This document shows, in pieces, positions 1 through 5,495 of a stretch of DNA of 5,707 nt. Each line of letters starts with the position of its first letter. The stretch's first letter is position 1. The DNA is from Acinetobacter sp. (GTDB lineage Bacteria > Pseudomonadota > Gammaproteobacteria > Pseudomonadales > Moraxellaceae). The notes beneath the pieces were generated by a model. It saw nothing but the letters and a program-made list of their open reading frames with translations. It did not search any database and was not told where the DNA came from. The stretch lies in assembly GCA_008017255.1 (NCBI GenBank), contig SSHD01000116.1:1-5707 (forward strand). The letters are read 5' to 3'. The position numbers and the translations under genes are program-made.

Positions 1-222
1 ATGATGGCGAAAATGCCAATAGACCCGCGACTGTCGCGGATGCTGGTCGGCGGTGCGCATTTTGGCGTGTTGCAGGAAACTTTAATCATCGACAGGGCGT
101 TCACGTGGGTCTTGCACCGCCAATGCACTGACGATGATTAAAGTTTCCTGCAACACGCCAAAATGCGCACCGCCGACCAGCATCCGCGACAGTCGCGGGT
201 CTATTGGCATTTTCGCCATCAT
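1..222. repeat. Perfect inverted repeat, 91-bp arms, at window edge
   Basis: Bases 1-91 are the exact reverse complement of bases 132-222, with a 40-nt spacer (92-131). The right arm and the spacer are ordinary hrpA coding sequence read on the minus strand. The left arm is the same hrpA sequence in opposite orientation, so hrpA runs into a mirror image of itself. The left arm starts at base 1, so the repeat may continue beyond the window. No transposon-like ends or extra genes are seen. A perfect fold-back of housekeeping coding sequence at the end of a sequence is typical of a chimeric read, an amplification hairpin or a contig-end assembly artefact. A genuine inverted duplication cannot be excluded from this sequence. 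Confidence 0.97.
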
Positions 223-1818
223 CTGCCCGACTTTGGTTAAACTGCCTTTACCTCCCCCTTTGGAAAAGGGGGATTGAGGGGGATTTTTTTCTAAAGGATT
301 TGTTTCTGATAATTCTCCCCCTTGCGAAGCAGTGCTTCTCACTCTTTGAGAAAGGGGAGGATTTTCATTCCGTGAGGACTGTTCACGCATCGCCCCCAGT
401 TCGATCAGCAATTTACGACCATCATTGACCAAGCGATGATCTGGTGGTTCAATAAAATCAAACTGCTCCAAATCACCCAAGCCTAGACTTTGCATTTGTA
501 AAATCACTGAAGCGAGATTGGTACGCTTAATTTCAGGCTCGGTAAATTCAGGACGACTTAAAAAATCATCTTCAGCATACAGCCGAATACACACCCCAGC
601 GGCAATACGTCCACAACGCCCTTTACGTTGATTGGCTGCGGCTTGGGAAATGGCTTCAATCGGTAAGCGTTGCACCCGAGAACGATAGCTATAACGTGAA
701 ATACGCGCAAAGCCACTGTCGATCACATAGCGGATATTTGGCACGGTCCGTGCGGTTTCGGCCACGTTGGTGGCAATAATAATACGCCGACCTTTGCCGC
801 CGCTTGGATTAAAAATCTTTTGTTGTTCGGCAAGTGCCAACCGCGCATATAAAGGTAAAATTTCGGTATGGCGTGGGCCATGTTTTTCTAAGGTTTCTTG
901 CAGCTCACGAATTTCTTGCTCGGTACTGGCAAAAATGAGCGTATCAGCATATTCAGGATGCCCCTTGGCTTCTGCATCGGCAAAACATTCCTCCACCGCT
1001 TGCACCACCGCACGCGGTAGATTTTCCTCAAAATCATCAAATTCGTCGTCATCACTGCCGCCAATCGATAGCTCTGAAATGGGACGATAACGTACTTCAA
1101 CAGGAAAACTACGCCCTTCCACTTCAAACACAGGTGCATTGTGGAAATACTGACTAAAACGATTCACATCCAAAGTTGCCGAGGTAACAATCACCTTTAA
1201 ATCTGGGCGTTTCGGTAGAATATTTTTTAGATAACCGAGAATAAAGTCGATGTTGAGTGAGCGCTCGTGCGCTTCATCAATAATAATGGTGTCATATTTA
1301 GTTAAAAAACGGTCGCTACCCAACTCTGCCAGCAATATGCCATCGGTCATTAAACGGATAATCGAGTCTGGGCTGCCCTGTTCATTAAAGCGAACTTTAA
1401 AGCCCACCGACTGACCTAAGTTTTCGCCTAGCTCTTCAGCAATCCGTTGTGACACGCTGCGTGCCGCTAGGCGGCGTGGTTGGGTATGCCCGATGATGCC
1501 AGTTAAGCCACGACCTGCCAACATGGCAATTTGCGGTAATTGCGTGGTTTTACCCGAACCTGTTTCACCTGCCACAATAATCACTTGATGCTGCTGAATT
1601 GCTGCAATTAAACGCTCTGCGGACTGCGTCACAGGCAGGTCTTGATTGAGTTTGATGGTCGGTAAGCGGGCTAAGCGTTGCTGCACTTTTTGATTTGACT
1701 GTGCAAAAAATGCGTCTATTTCGGCTGTAGTGGCATTTTTGTCTTGGCGAAGTCGATGTAAACGATGGCGGTCACGTGCCATAACCCATTGATCTACATT
1801 TAAATGAGGCTGCACCAA
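82..1818 (-). CDS. hrpA: ATP-dependent RNA helicase HrpA, N-terminal part only (truncated)
   Basis: DEAH-box (SF2) RNA helicase of the bacterial HrpA family, a cytoplasmic ATP-driven RNA or ribonucleoprotein remodeller. Motifs seen: Walker A GETGSGKTT (residues 84-92), TQPRRLAA (112-119), TDGILL (158-163), DEAH (181-184), SAT (213-215), motif V TNVAET (350-355) and QRKGRCGR (397-404), followed by the winged-helix/HA2 region (about 430-575) ending in QDPRERP. Only 578 residues are present against about 1300 in the family, and the last codons and TAA stop come from the inverted repeat at 1-222, so the stop is not native. A palindromic repeat adds roughly residues 482-525. Motif V reads AETARTVP instead of the usual AETSLTVP. 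The start is TTG at 1818, with AGGA 7 nt upstream; GTG at 1815 is a close alternative, and a stop at 1830-1828 rules out a longer frame. Divergent from ahpC. Confidence 0.95.
   Translation of the reverse strand: MVQPHLNVDQWVMARDRHRLHRLRQDKNATTAEIDAFFAQSNQKVQQRLARLPTIKLNQDLPVTQSAERLIAAIQQHQVIIVAGETGSGKTTQLPQIAMLAGRGLTGIIGHTQPRRLAARSVSQRIAEELGENLGQSVGFKVRFNEQGSPDSIIRLMTDGILLAELGSDRFLTKYDTIIIDEAHERSLNIDFILGYLKNILPKRPDLKVIVTSATLDVNRFSQYFHNAPVFEVEGRSFPVEVRYRPISELSIGGSDDDEFDDFEENLPRAVVQAVEECFADAEAKGHPEYADTLIFASTEQEIRELQETLEKHGPRHTEILPLYARLALAEQQKIFNPSGGKGRRIIIATNVAETARTVPNIRYVIDSGFARISRYSYRSRVQRLPIEAISQAAANQRKGRCGRIAAGVCIRLYAEDDFLSRPEFTEPEIKRTNLASVILQMQSLGLGDLEQFDFIEPPDHRLVNDGRKLLIELGAMREQSSRNENPPLSQRVRSTASQGGELSETNPLEKNPPQSPFSKGGGKGSLTKVGQMMAKMPIDPRLSRMLVGGAHFGVLQETLIIVSALAVQDPRERPVDD
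251..360. repeat. 110-bp palindromic repeat inserted in frame in hrpA
   Basis: The ends are inverted: CCTCCCC (251-257) pairs with GGGGAGG (354-360). Nested inside are CCCCCTTT/AAAGGGGG (254-261 with 265-272, 3-nt loop), AGGGGGA/TCCCCCT (277-283 with 316-322), GAAGCA/TGCTTC (326-331 with 333-338) and TTCTCA/TGAGAA (336-341 with 347-352), so the element can fold into several competing hairpins. Read on the minus strand it encodes a Pro/Ser/Gly-rich stretch including NPPQSPFSKGGG, a peptide I recall as a frequent by-product of dispersed G/C-run repeats in bacterial genomes. It has no stop codon in the hrpA frame. It lies between LGAM and SLTKVG, a short variable turn in other HrpA proteins. No clear target-site duplication is visible. 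Repeat family name unknown. Confidence 0.8.
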
Positions 1819-1823
1819 ACCAC

Positions 1824-1829
1824 TTTCCT
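1824..1829 (-). promoter_or_regulatory. Ribosome binding site of hrpA
   Basis: On the minus strand AGGAAA precedes the start region, with 7 nt between AGGA and TTG at 1818 and 10 nt between AGGA and GTG at 1815. This supports a non-ATG start. The first in-frame ATG (1782, residue 13) has only a weak GGG immediately before it, and it would remove residues that resemble the start of other HrpA proteins. Confidence 0.5.
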
Positions 1830-2143
1830 AGCAAATAAACAATGGGCTATTTTAAGCCTGAACTAGAGCGAATGGAAAGTTTTATAATTTGCATTTTTTT
1901 GCAGATTTAGCCTTGAATTTTAAGCCTATAGACGGCATGTTGTTTAACAGCTTTCGCTATGTCTGTTTTGTCATGTTGGCTTCATTTACATGCGGTCAAA
2001 TATAGCGCAACAGTGCAATAGAAAGCGTTAATATTCAATTTTCCGATTTTAGTCATGTAAAAATACTATTTCCCCAATAAGGAAAAATTATTTATTCTAC
2101 ATCTCGTACACACATTTCACCTTAAATGATAAACCCCAATCAT
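1830..2143. promoter_or_regulatory. Divergent hrpA-ahpC intergenic region
   Basis: AT-rich spacer between divergent genes, with no convincing ORF or RNA gene. Both promoters must lie here, but neither is clear. On the plus strand, weak candidates for ahpC are TTCCGA-N17-TACTAT (2041-2069) and TTCCCC-N17-TATTCT (2070-2098). On the minus strand, TATAAA (1881-1886) is a -10-like hexamer for hrpA without a good -35. A small inverted repeat TTTCC/GGAAA (2069-2073 with 2081-2085) overlaps the ahpC candidates and could be an operator. An 11-bp direct repeat ATTTTAAGCCT occurs at 1849-1859 and 1917-1927. I found no full OxyR-like ATAG-N7-CTAT array. Treat all of these as tentative. Confidence 0.4.
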
Positions 2144-2154
2144 GGAGATCTATA

Positions 2155-2718
2155 ATGAGCTTAATCAATACTGAAGTTAAACCATTTCAAGCAGCTGCCT
2201 TCCACAATGGTCAATTTATTCACATTACCGAAGCCGACTTTAAAGACAAATGGTCAGTGGTTATTTTTATGCCAGCAGCTTTTACCTTTAACTGCCCAAC
2301 CGAAGTTGAAGATGCTGCAGAAAACTATGCAGAATTCCAAAAAGCGGGTGCTGAAGTGTATATCGTAACGACTGATACTCAGTTCTCACATAAGGTATGG
2401 CATGAAACTTCACCAGCTGTTGGTAAAGCCCAATTTCCATTAGTTGCCGATCCTACGCATCAATTAACGCGTGCATTTGACGTGCATATTGATGAAGAAG
2501 GTCTGGCGCTACGTGGTACGTTTATCATTAACCCAGAAGGTTTAATCAAAACTGTTGAAATTCACGACAACGCCATTGCACGTGATATTTCAGAAACTTT
2601 ACGTAAACTCAAAGCAGCGCAATTCGTTGCTAGCCACCCAGGTGAAGTTTGCCCTGCGAAATGGAAAGAAGGTCAAGCGACCCTTGCACCATCTATCGAC
2701 TTGGTTGGTAAAATCTAA
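2155..2718 (+). CDS. ahpC: Alkyl hydroperoxide reductase subunit C (2-Cys peroxiredoxin)
   Basis: Cytoplasmic typical 2-Cys peroxiredoxin that reduces hydrogen peroxide and organic hydroperoxides; its usual reductant is the flavoprotein AhpF, which is not in this window. The active-site motif PxxxTxxC is intact: Pro40, Thr44 and peroxidatic Cys47 in FTFNCPTE, with the conserved Arg120 (ALRGTF). The resolving cysteine is Cys166 in GEVCPAKW, and the C-terminus LAPSIDLVGKI matches the AhpC tail. The length, 187 residues, is exactly what is expected for AhpC. ATG at 2155 follows GGAG (2144-2147) with 7-nt spacing. The gene stands alone, divergent from hrpA and convergent with alkM, and ends 25 bp before a strong hairpin terminator. 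Its closeness to an oxygenase gene is suggestive at most. No defects seen. Confidence 0.97.
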   Translation: MSLINTEVKPFQAAAFHNGQFIHITEADFKDKWSVVIFMPAAFTFNCPTEVEDAAENYAEFQKAGAEVYIVTTDTQFSHKVWHETSPAVGKAQFPLVADPTHQLTRAFDVHIDEEGLALRGTFIINPEGLIKTVEIHDNAIARDISETLRKLKAAQFVASHPGEVCPAKWKEGQATLAPSIDLVGKI

Positions 2719-2743
2719 GTTTTTAAATCGAACTTAATCGTTC

Positions 2744-2771
2744 AAAAACCACCCGCTTTCGGGTGGTTTTT
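2744..2771. terminator. Bidirectional Rho-independent terminator between ahpC and alkM
   Basis: The GC-rich stem ACCACCCG/CGGGTGGT (2748-2755 with 2760-2767) closes a CTTT loop. It is flanked by AAAAA (2744-2748) on the left and a run of seven T (2767-2773) on the right, which also pair. Read on the plus strand it gives a hairpin plus U-tract after ahpC (stop at 2716-2718). Read on the minus strand it gives the same after alkM (stop at 2784-2782). It can therefore serve both convergent genes. Confidence 0.93.
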
Positions 2772-2781
2772 TTGTGCGTTG

Positions 2782-3957
2782 CTATTCGCTATATGTGTCG
2801 ATTAACTTTTGTTTGGCGGCGGGATAGGCATTTATTTTATTCACATCACCTTTGTAGTGTTCAACGACACGATCATCCATAATTTTTGACCACCAAGCCG
2901 GTATAAAAGCCGGTAACATCATTGCGCCATAACCTGCGGGCAACTGCGGTGCATGCTCAAAATTGCGTAAAGTTTGAAAACTGCGCGTTGGATTGGCATG
3001 ATGGTCGGAATGGCGTTGTAATTGGTACAAAAATAAATTGGTCACCACGTTGTTATTGTTCCAACTATGTTCAGGTAAGGTGCGCTCATACTGCCCATTG
3101 GCTTGCATTTCACGCTTTAAACCATAATGCTCAATATAATTGACCGCTTCAAATAAGGTAATGGCATACGCCGCTTGGGTGGCTTGAAACGGCGCAGAGC
3201 GCAATCCAAACTGCCGCAACATCAGCCCATGGTACAACGCAGACATGCCCCAACCATGCAGCAGTTCATTTTCCTTACACCAAAACGGCAACTGTTTGCG
3301 TTGTAAACGCTGTTTTTCAATATCTACAGCAGACTTAAAACTACCGATAACGGTGCGTGGCAAAAACCGCCAAAAGCTCTCACCCCATTGTGACGATGCA
3401 GGGTCTTCAGGCGTTGCCACACGGCGATGATGCCCATACGGATGTTCAATGCGAAAATGGTTATAGCCCGAGGGCGCTAATGCCAAATGCGATAAATAAT
3501 GTTCTAACTTGCCGCGTTTATGGCTCAGCTCGTGCGCAGTATTGATGGCAATACCATTCACCATACCCACCAATGTGCCCAATAACACTTGATCGGAAAG
3601 CGATGTGCTTGGGTGAGTTGCCAAGTAAGTGCCATACATATTGACCGCATATTGCAAAGGAATATACAGCTTCACTATTCGCGCATAATAAGGATCGGCC
3701 TCTAACTCGGCGATGGCTTCCAATGGTGGGTTTTCGGTGTCTTCACCGATCAGTTTATCTAGCGTTGGAATAACACCATGTAAAAATAACGGCCCAAATG
3801 AGGCAAACAATTTTTTAGTTTTTTTAGGTCCAAATTGGTAGCCCGCCAGTCCACTCATGGCAATGGCTGGTACCGCCAAACCCAATAACCATAAATGACG
3901 TTTTTTATCTTTAAACTTGTTGGCTTGTTCTAGCACCAGTTGCGTCTGCATATTCAT
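2782..3957 (-). CDS. alkM: Alkane 1-monooxygenase (AlkB family, Acinetobacter AlkM type)
   Basis: Integral inner-membrane non-haem di-iron hydroxylase that converts n-alkanes to 1-alkanols, the first step of alkane degradation, using electrons from rubredoxin and rubredoxin reductase (not encoded here). All four signature motifs are intact in the 391-residue product: HELSHK (142-147), EHPYGHH (171-177), NYIEHYGL (273-280) and LQRHSDHHA (313-321). About six hydrophobic segments are visible, near 22-42, 50-70, 97-115, 122-141, 236-254 and 257-275. Leu59 aligns with Trp55 of Pseudomonas GPo1 AlkB, a position that limits chain length, so longer alkanes are likely substrates (inference). The start is ATG at 3957, with GAGG 8 nt upstream. 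The frame stays open to a TTG at 4077, but those 40 residues have no counterpart in the family and read through an inverted repeat. Divergent from alkR, its probable activator. Confidence 0.96.
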   Translation of the reverse strand: MNMQTQLVLEQANKFKDKKRHLWLLGLAVPAIAMSGLAGYQFGPKKTKKLFASFGPLFLHGVIPTLDKLIGEDTENPPLEAIAELEADPYYARIVKLYIPLQYAVNMYGTYLATHPSTSLSDQVLLGTLVGMVNGIAINTAHELSHKRGKLEHYLSHLALAPSGYNHFRIEHPYGHHRRVATPEDPASSQWGESFWRFLPRTVIGSFKSAVDIEKQRLQRKQLPFWCKENELLHGWGMSALYHGLMLRQFGLRSAPFQATQAAYAITLFEAVNYIEHYGLKREMQANGQYERTLPEHSWNNNNVVTNLFLYQLQRHSDHHANPTRSFQTLRNFEHAPQLPAGYGAMMLPAFIPAWWSKIMDDRVVEHYKGDVNKINAYPAAKQKLIDTYSE

Positions 3958-3964
3958 TCGACAT

Positions 3965-3969
3965 TCCTC
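3965..3969 (-). promoter_or_regulatory. Ribosome binding site deciding the alkM start
   Basis: GAGGA on the minus strand lies 7 nt before ATG at 3957 (the GAGG core is 8 nt away). This fixes the alkM start at MNMQTQ rather than at the upstream in-frame TTG (4077), which opens inside an inverted repeat. The motif lies just outside the base of that inverted repeat, so the folded leader would not bury it directly. Confidence 0.75.
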
Positions 3970-3978
3970 AATCCAATG

Positions 3979-4075
3979 GACTGCTTGTAAAAATATAAAT
4001 ACCCCCTTTGTTTTCCCATTTTTCAAGGCGGGATGAGGAACGATTGAAGTTCCGCAAAGGGTTTTGCAAGCAGTC
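3979..4075. repeat. Nested inverted-repeat structure upstream of alkM
   Basis: The outer arms GACTGCTTGTAAAA (3979-3992) and TTTTGCAAGCAGTC (4062-4075) are inverted repeats with one mismatch in 14 bp. Inside them, CCCTTTG (4004-4010) pairs with CAAAGGG (4055-4061), and GGAAC (4037-4041) pairs with GTTCC (4049-4053) around a 7-nt loop. Together they form a branched 97-bp hairpin whose left arm carries an extra AT-rich stretch (about 3993-4003). It lies between alkM (starting at 3957) and the candidate AlkR sites, so it is probably transcribed as the alkM leader. It could be a structured regulatory leader or an inserted miniature inverted-repeat element; no clear target duplication is seen. The sequence alone does not decide. 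Confidence 0.75.
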
Positions 4076-4124
4076 AAAAAATAATTTGCTTAAATTGATT
4101 GTGTTCCTTTAGTGCAGAGTGCTA

Positions 4125-4152
4125 TTGTCATTTTAAGACTTGATATTATCAT
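4125..4152 (+). promoter_or_regulatory. Candidate sigma-70 promoter of alkR
   Basis: TTGTCA (4125-4130) and TATCAT (4147-4152) each match five of six consensus bases and are 16 bp apart. Transcription would begin near 4159 and give a very short leader before the ATG at 4177. The two 14-bp direct repeats overlap both hexamers, so a protein bound there would be expected to influence alkR transcription. No convincing -10 for alkM was found on the other strand. Prediction only. Confidence 0.5.
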
Positions 4153-4162
4153 TTTAAGACTT
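4128..4162. promoter_or_regulatory. Two 14-bp direct repeats, candidate AlkR operator
   Basis: TCATTTTAAGACTT occurs perfectly at 4128-4141 and again at 4149-4162. The copies start 21 bp apart, two turns of the DNA helix, so they present the same face. Direct repeats with this spacing are the usual binding arrangement for dimeric AraC-family regulators, and the neighbouring gene encodes one. The site lies in the alkM-alkR divergent spacer, 14 bp before the alkR ATG and about 170 bp upstream of the alkM ATG. The expected roles are activation of alkM and possibly autoregulation of alkR. The repeats are seen directly; the protein assignment is inference. Confidence 0.65.
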
Positions 4163-4164
4163 TT

Positions 4165-4168
4165 AGGA
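4165..4168 (+). promoter_or_regulatory. Ribosome binding site deciding the alkR start
   Basis: AGGA lies 8 nt before ATG at 4177 but only 2 nt before the in-frame ATG at 4171, which is too close for normal initiation. The start at 4177 (MQQAQIPV) is therefore preferred over 4171 (MLMQQAQ). The difference is two residues. Confidence 0.65.
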
Positions 4169-4176
4169 TAATGCTG

Positions 4177-5214
4177 ATGCAACAAGCGCAAATTCCTGTC
4201 ATTCCAGCACGTTATTATTTACGTTTAATTGATATTTTAATTAATACAAATCAATATGATGTAAAGTTATTAAGCACCTTTAAAGCTGAACTTTCTAAAA
4301 CCGAATTGCTTTCGATACAACAAATTGAACAATTTATTGCACTGGGTTTGAGTTTTCCCAATACAGCACATTTAGCGTTTGAATTGGGAAAAAACCTAAA
4401 GCTCAGCTCGCATAGTTTGGTCGGCTATGCACTCATGACCAGTCCAAATTTAGAACATGCTTTAAGGCTGATTGCACAGTATTTTCGCTTGATTATGCCG
4501 AGTTTTAAACTGTCGATTCAGTTTGTGCCACAGCAGCAAAAAGTCGAGTTATGGTTTGAACCAATTTTGCAGATGAACCAACAGTGCCTTGCCTTTCATA
4601 TCGAAGCGATTGCCGTGGCATTTTATTACAACGTACTTGAGCTAGCAGGACAGCAATTACAACGCTATCAGCTCTATATGAGCCTACCAGAACCCGCCCA
4701 TTTAGCACGCTATTTACAGCTCACTAAAGCCAATATTCATTTTAATTACACTTGGCTGACAGGCATAAGAGTGGTTTTTGAGCAGCAGCAATTGGCATTG
4801 CCCCTGCCTTTGGCAGACGCACACAGCCTAAAAGTGGTTGAGCAACGCTGTCAGGAACAAATTCAGCAGATTTATCATCAAGGGGAAATTGTGCAATGGG
4901 TCAGCATGATGTTGCGGCAAGCCAATCAAATACCAACGTTGCATGAATGTGCCAAAGTGTTGAATATTTCCACCAAAACCTTACAACGCTATTTACAAGC
5001 ACAAGGCGTGGCTTTTCATCAATTAAAACAGCACATTTGTACCGAACGTGCCATCGACTTATTAGAAAACTCCAACTTTAGCATTACCCAAATTGCCTAT
5101 GAATTGGGTTATGCCAACCCTGCCAATTTCACCCGTGCCTTTCATAAAGCATGTGCATGTAGCCCACAGGCTTATCGTTTGGTACACGCAGCAAGAGATC
5201 ATCAACCCAATTAA
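4177..5214 (+). CDS. alkR: AraC/XylS-family transcriptional regulator, probable alkane-responsive activator AlkR
   Basis: Cytoplasmic transcription factor of 345 residues. The first 200 or so residues form the N-terminal effector/dimerisation region of the type found in larger AraC relatives (Arabinose_bd-like, including LSSHSLVGYALMTSPNLEHAL). The C-terminal third holds the two helix-turn-helix motifs of the AraC family: the first around 254-275 (PTLHECAKVLNISTKTLQRYL) and the second around 302-323 (ITQIAYELGYANPANFTRAF), ending with the typical SPQAYR. It is divergent from alkM, the same arrangement as alkR-alkM in Acinetobacter baylyi, where AlkR is needed for alkane-induced alkM expression. 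That context is the basis for the gene name. Direct repeats just upstream are candidate binding sites. Its TAA stop overlaps the stop of the convergent DUF1653 gene. No defects seen. Confidence 0.9.
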   Translation: MQQAQIPVIPARYYLRLIDILINTNQYDVKLLSTFKAELSKTELLSIQQIEQFIALGLSFPNTAHLAFELGKNLKLSSHSLVGYALMTSPNLEHALRLIAQYFRLIMPSFKLSIQFVPQQQKVELWFEPILQMNQQCLAFHIEAIAVAFYYNVLELAGQQLQRYQLYMSLPEPAHLARYLQLTKANIHFNYTWLTGIRVVFEQQQLALPLPLADAHSLKVVEQRCQEQIQQIYHQGEIVQWVSMMLRQANQIPTLHECAKVLNISTKTLQRYLQAQGVAFHQLKQHICTERAIDLLENSNFSITQIAYELGYANPANFTRAFHKACACSPQAYRLVHAARDHQPN

Positions 5215-5429
5215 GTGGCTTGTATCAACTTAAAGCGTGGCACAGTTTGTCCGTCAGCAAGCTGAACTGTTTCGGTAAACATGGTCAATGGACGCACCCA
5301 CATCGAATAATCGTTATATAAACACTGATACACCACCAACGATTCTTCGGTTTCACTATGCCGAGCCACGTGAAAAACCTGATACAACTGCCCTTTATAA
5401 TGTTGGTAAATGCCACGTTGTAAGCTCAT
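5211..5429 (-). CDS. DUF1653 domain-containing small protein
   Basis: A 72-residue protein that I recognise as a DUF1653-type protein; no biochemical function is known to me. The whole protein is one short domain, with conserved-looking blocks GIYQHYKG (6-13), ARHSETEE (22-29), VVYQ (32-35), WVRPLTMF (44-51) and VPRF (63-66). It is rich in aromatic and charged residues and has no signal peptide or membrane segment, so it is probably a small cytoplasmic fold. ATG at 5429 follows AGGAG with 6-nt spacing, a strong ribosome site. It converges on alkR and its TAA stop shares the TTAA at 5211-5214, with no terminator between them. A monocistronic promoter lies just upstream. A link to alkane metabolism is not supported by anything in the sequence. 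Confidence 0.88.
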   Translation of the reverse strand: MSLQRGIYQHYKGQLYQVFHVARHSETEESLVVYQCLYNDYSMWVRPLTMFTETVQLADGQTVPRFKLIQAT

Positions 5430-5466
5430 ATAGCGCTCCTGTTCATTTATATTTGAGATGATTACA

Positions 5467-5495
5467 GTTATATAACAAGTTGCAAGCGATTGAAA
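5467..5495 (-). promoter_or_regulatory. Candidate promoter of the DUF1653 gene
   Basis: On the minus strand TTTCAA (5495-5490) and TATAAC (5472-5467) are separated by exactly 17 bp. The -10 matches five of six consensus bases; the -35 is weak. Transcription would start near 5460, giving a leader of about 30 nt that contains the AGGAG ribosome site. Prediction only. Confidence 0.45.

Noticed and set aside
251..360. CRISPR array or insertion sequence.
   Set aside because: There are no regularly spaced repeats with distinct spacers, no transposase, and the element is too short for an IS.
204..428. Plus-strand ORF of 74 codons containing LPLWKRGIEGDFF.
   Set aside because: It is the opposite strand of the palindromic repeat inside hrpA. 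Peptides like this are commonly mis-annotated from such repeats; there is no ribosome site and it lies antisense to a strongly supported gene.
767..1139. Two overlapping ORFs (767-1090 plus and 888-1139 minus) inside hrpA.
   Set aside because: Both are shadows of the hrpA reading frame with biased, low-complexity composition and no family resemblance.
1849..1927. 11-bp direct repeat ATTTTAAGCCT, partly like the TCATTTTAAGACTT sites near alkR.
   Set aside because: The 68-bp spacing is not helically meaningful for a dimer, the shared core is only AT-rich ATTTTAAG, and it could easily arise by chance.
1928..1960. ATAG ... CTAT pair resembling part of an OxyR site upstream of ahpC.
   Set aside because: The spacing (33 bp end to end) does not fit the 37-bp four-element OxyR array and the two middle elements are missing.
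3958..4077. A 40-residue N-terminal extension of AlkM from a TTG at 4077.
   Set aside because: It has no ribosome site, it reads through the inverted repeat, AlkM relatives have no such segment, and the ATG at 3957 has a good GAGG.
5211..5429. Toxin-antitoxin or phage-type role for the 72-residue gene.
   Set aside because: The sequence matches the DUF1653 pattern, and there is no partner gene or mobile context beside it.
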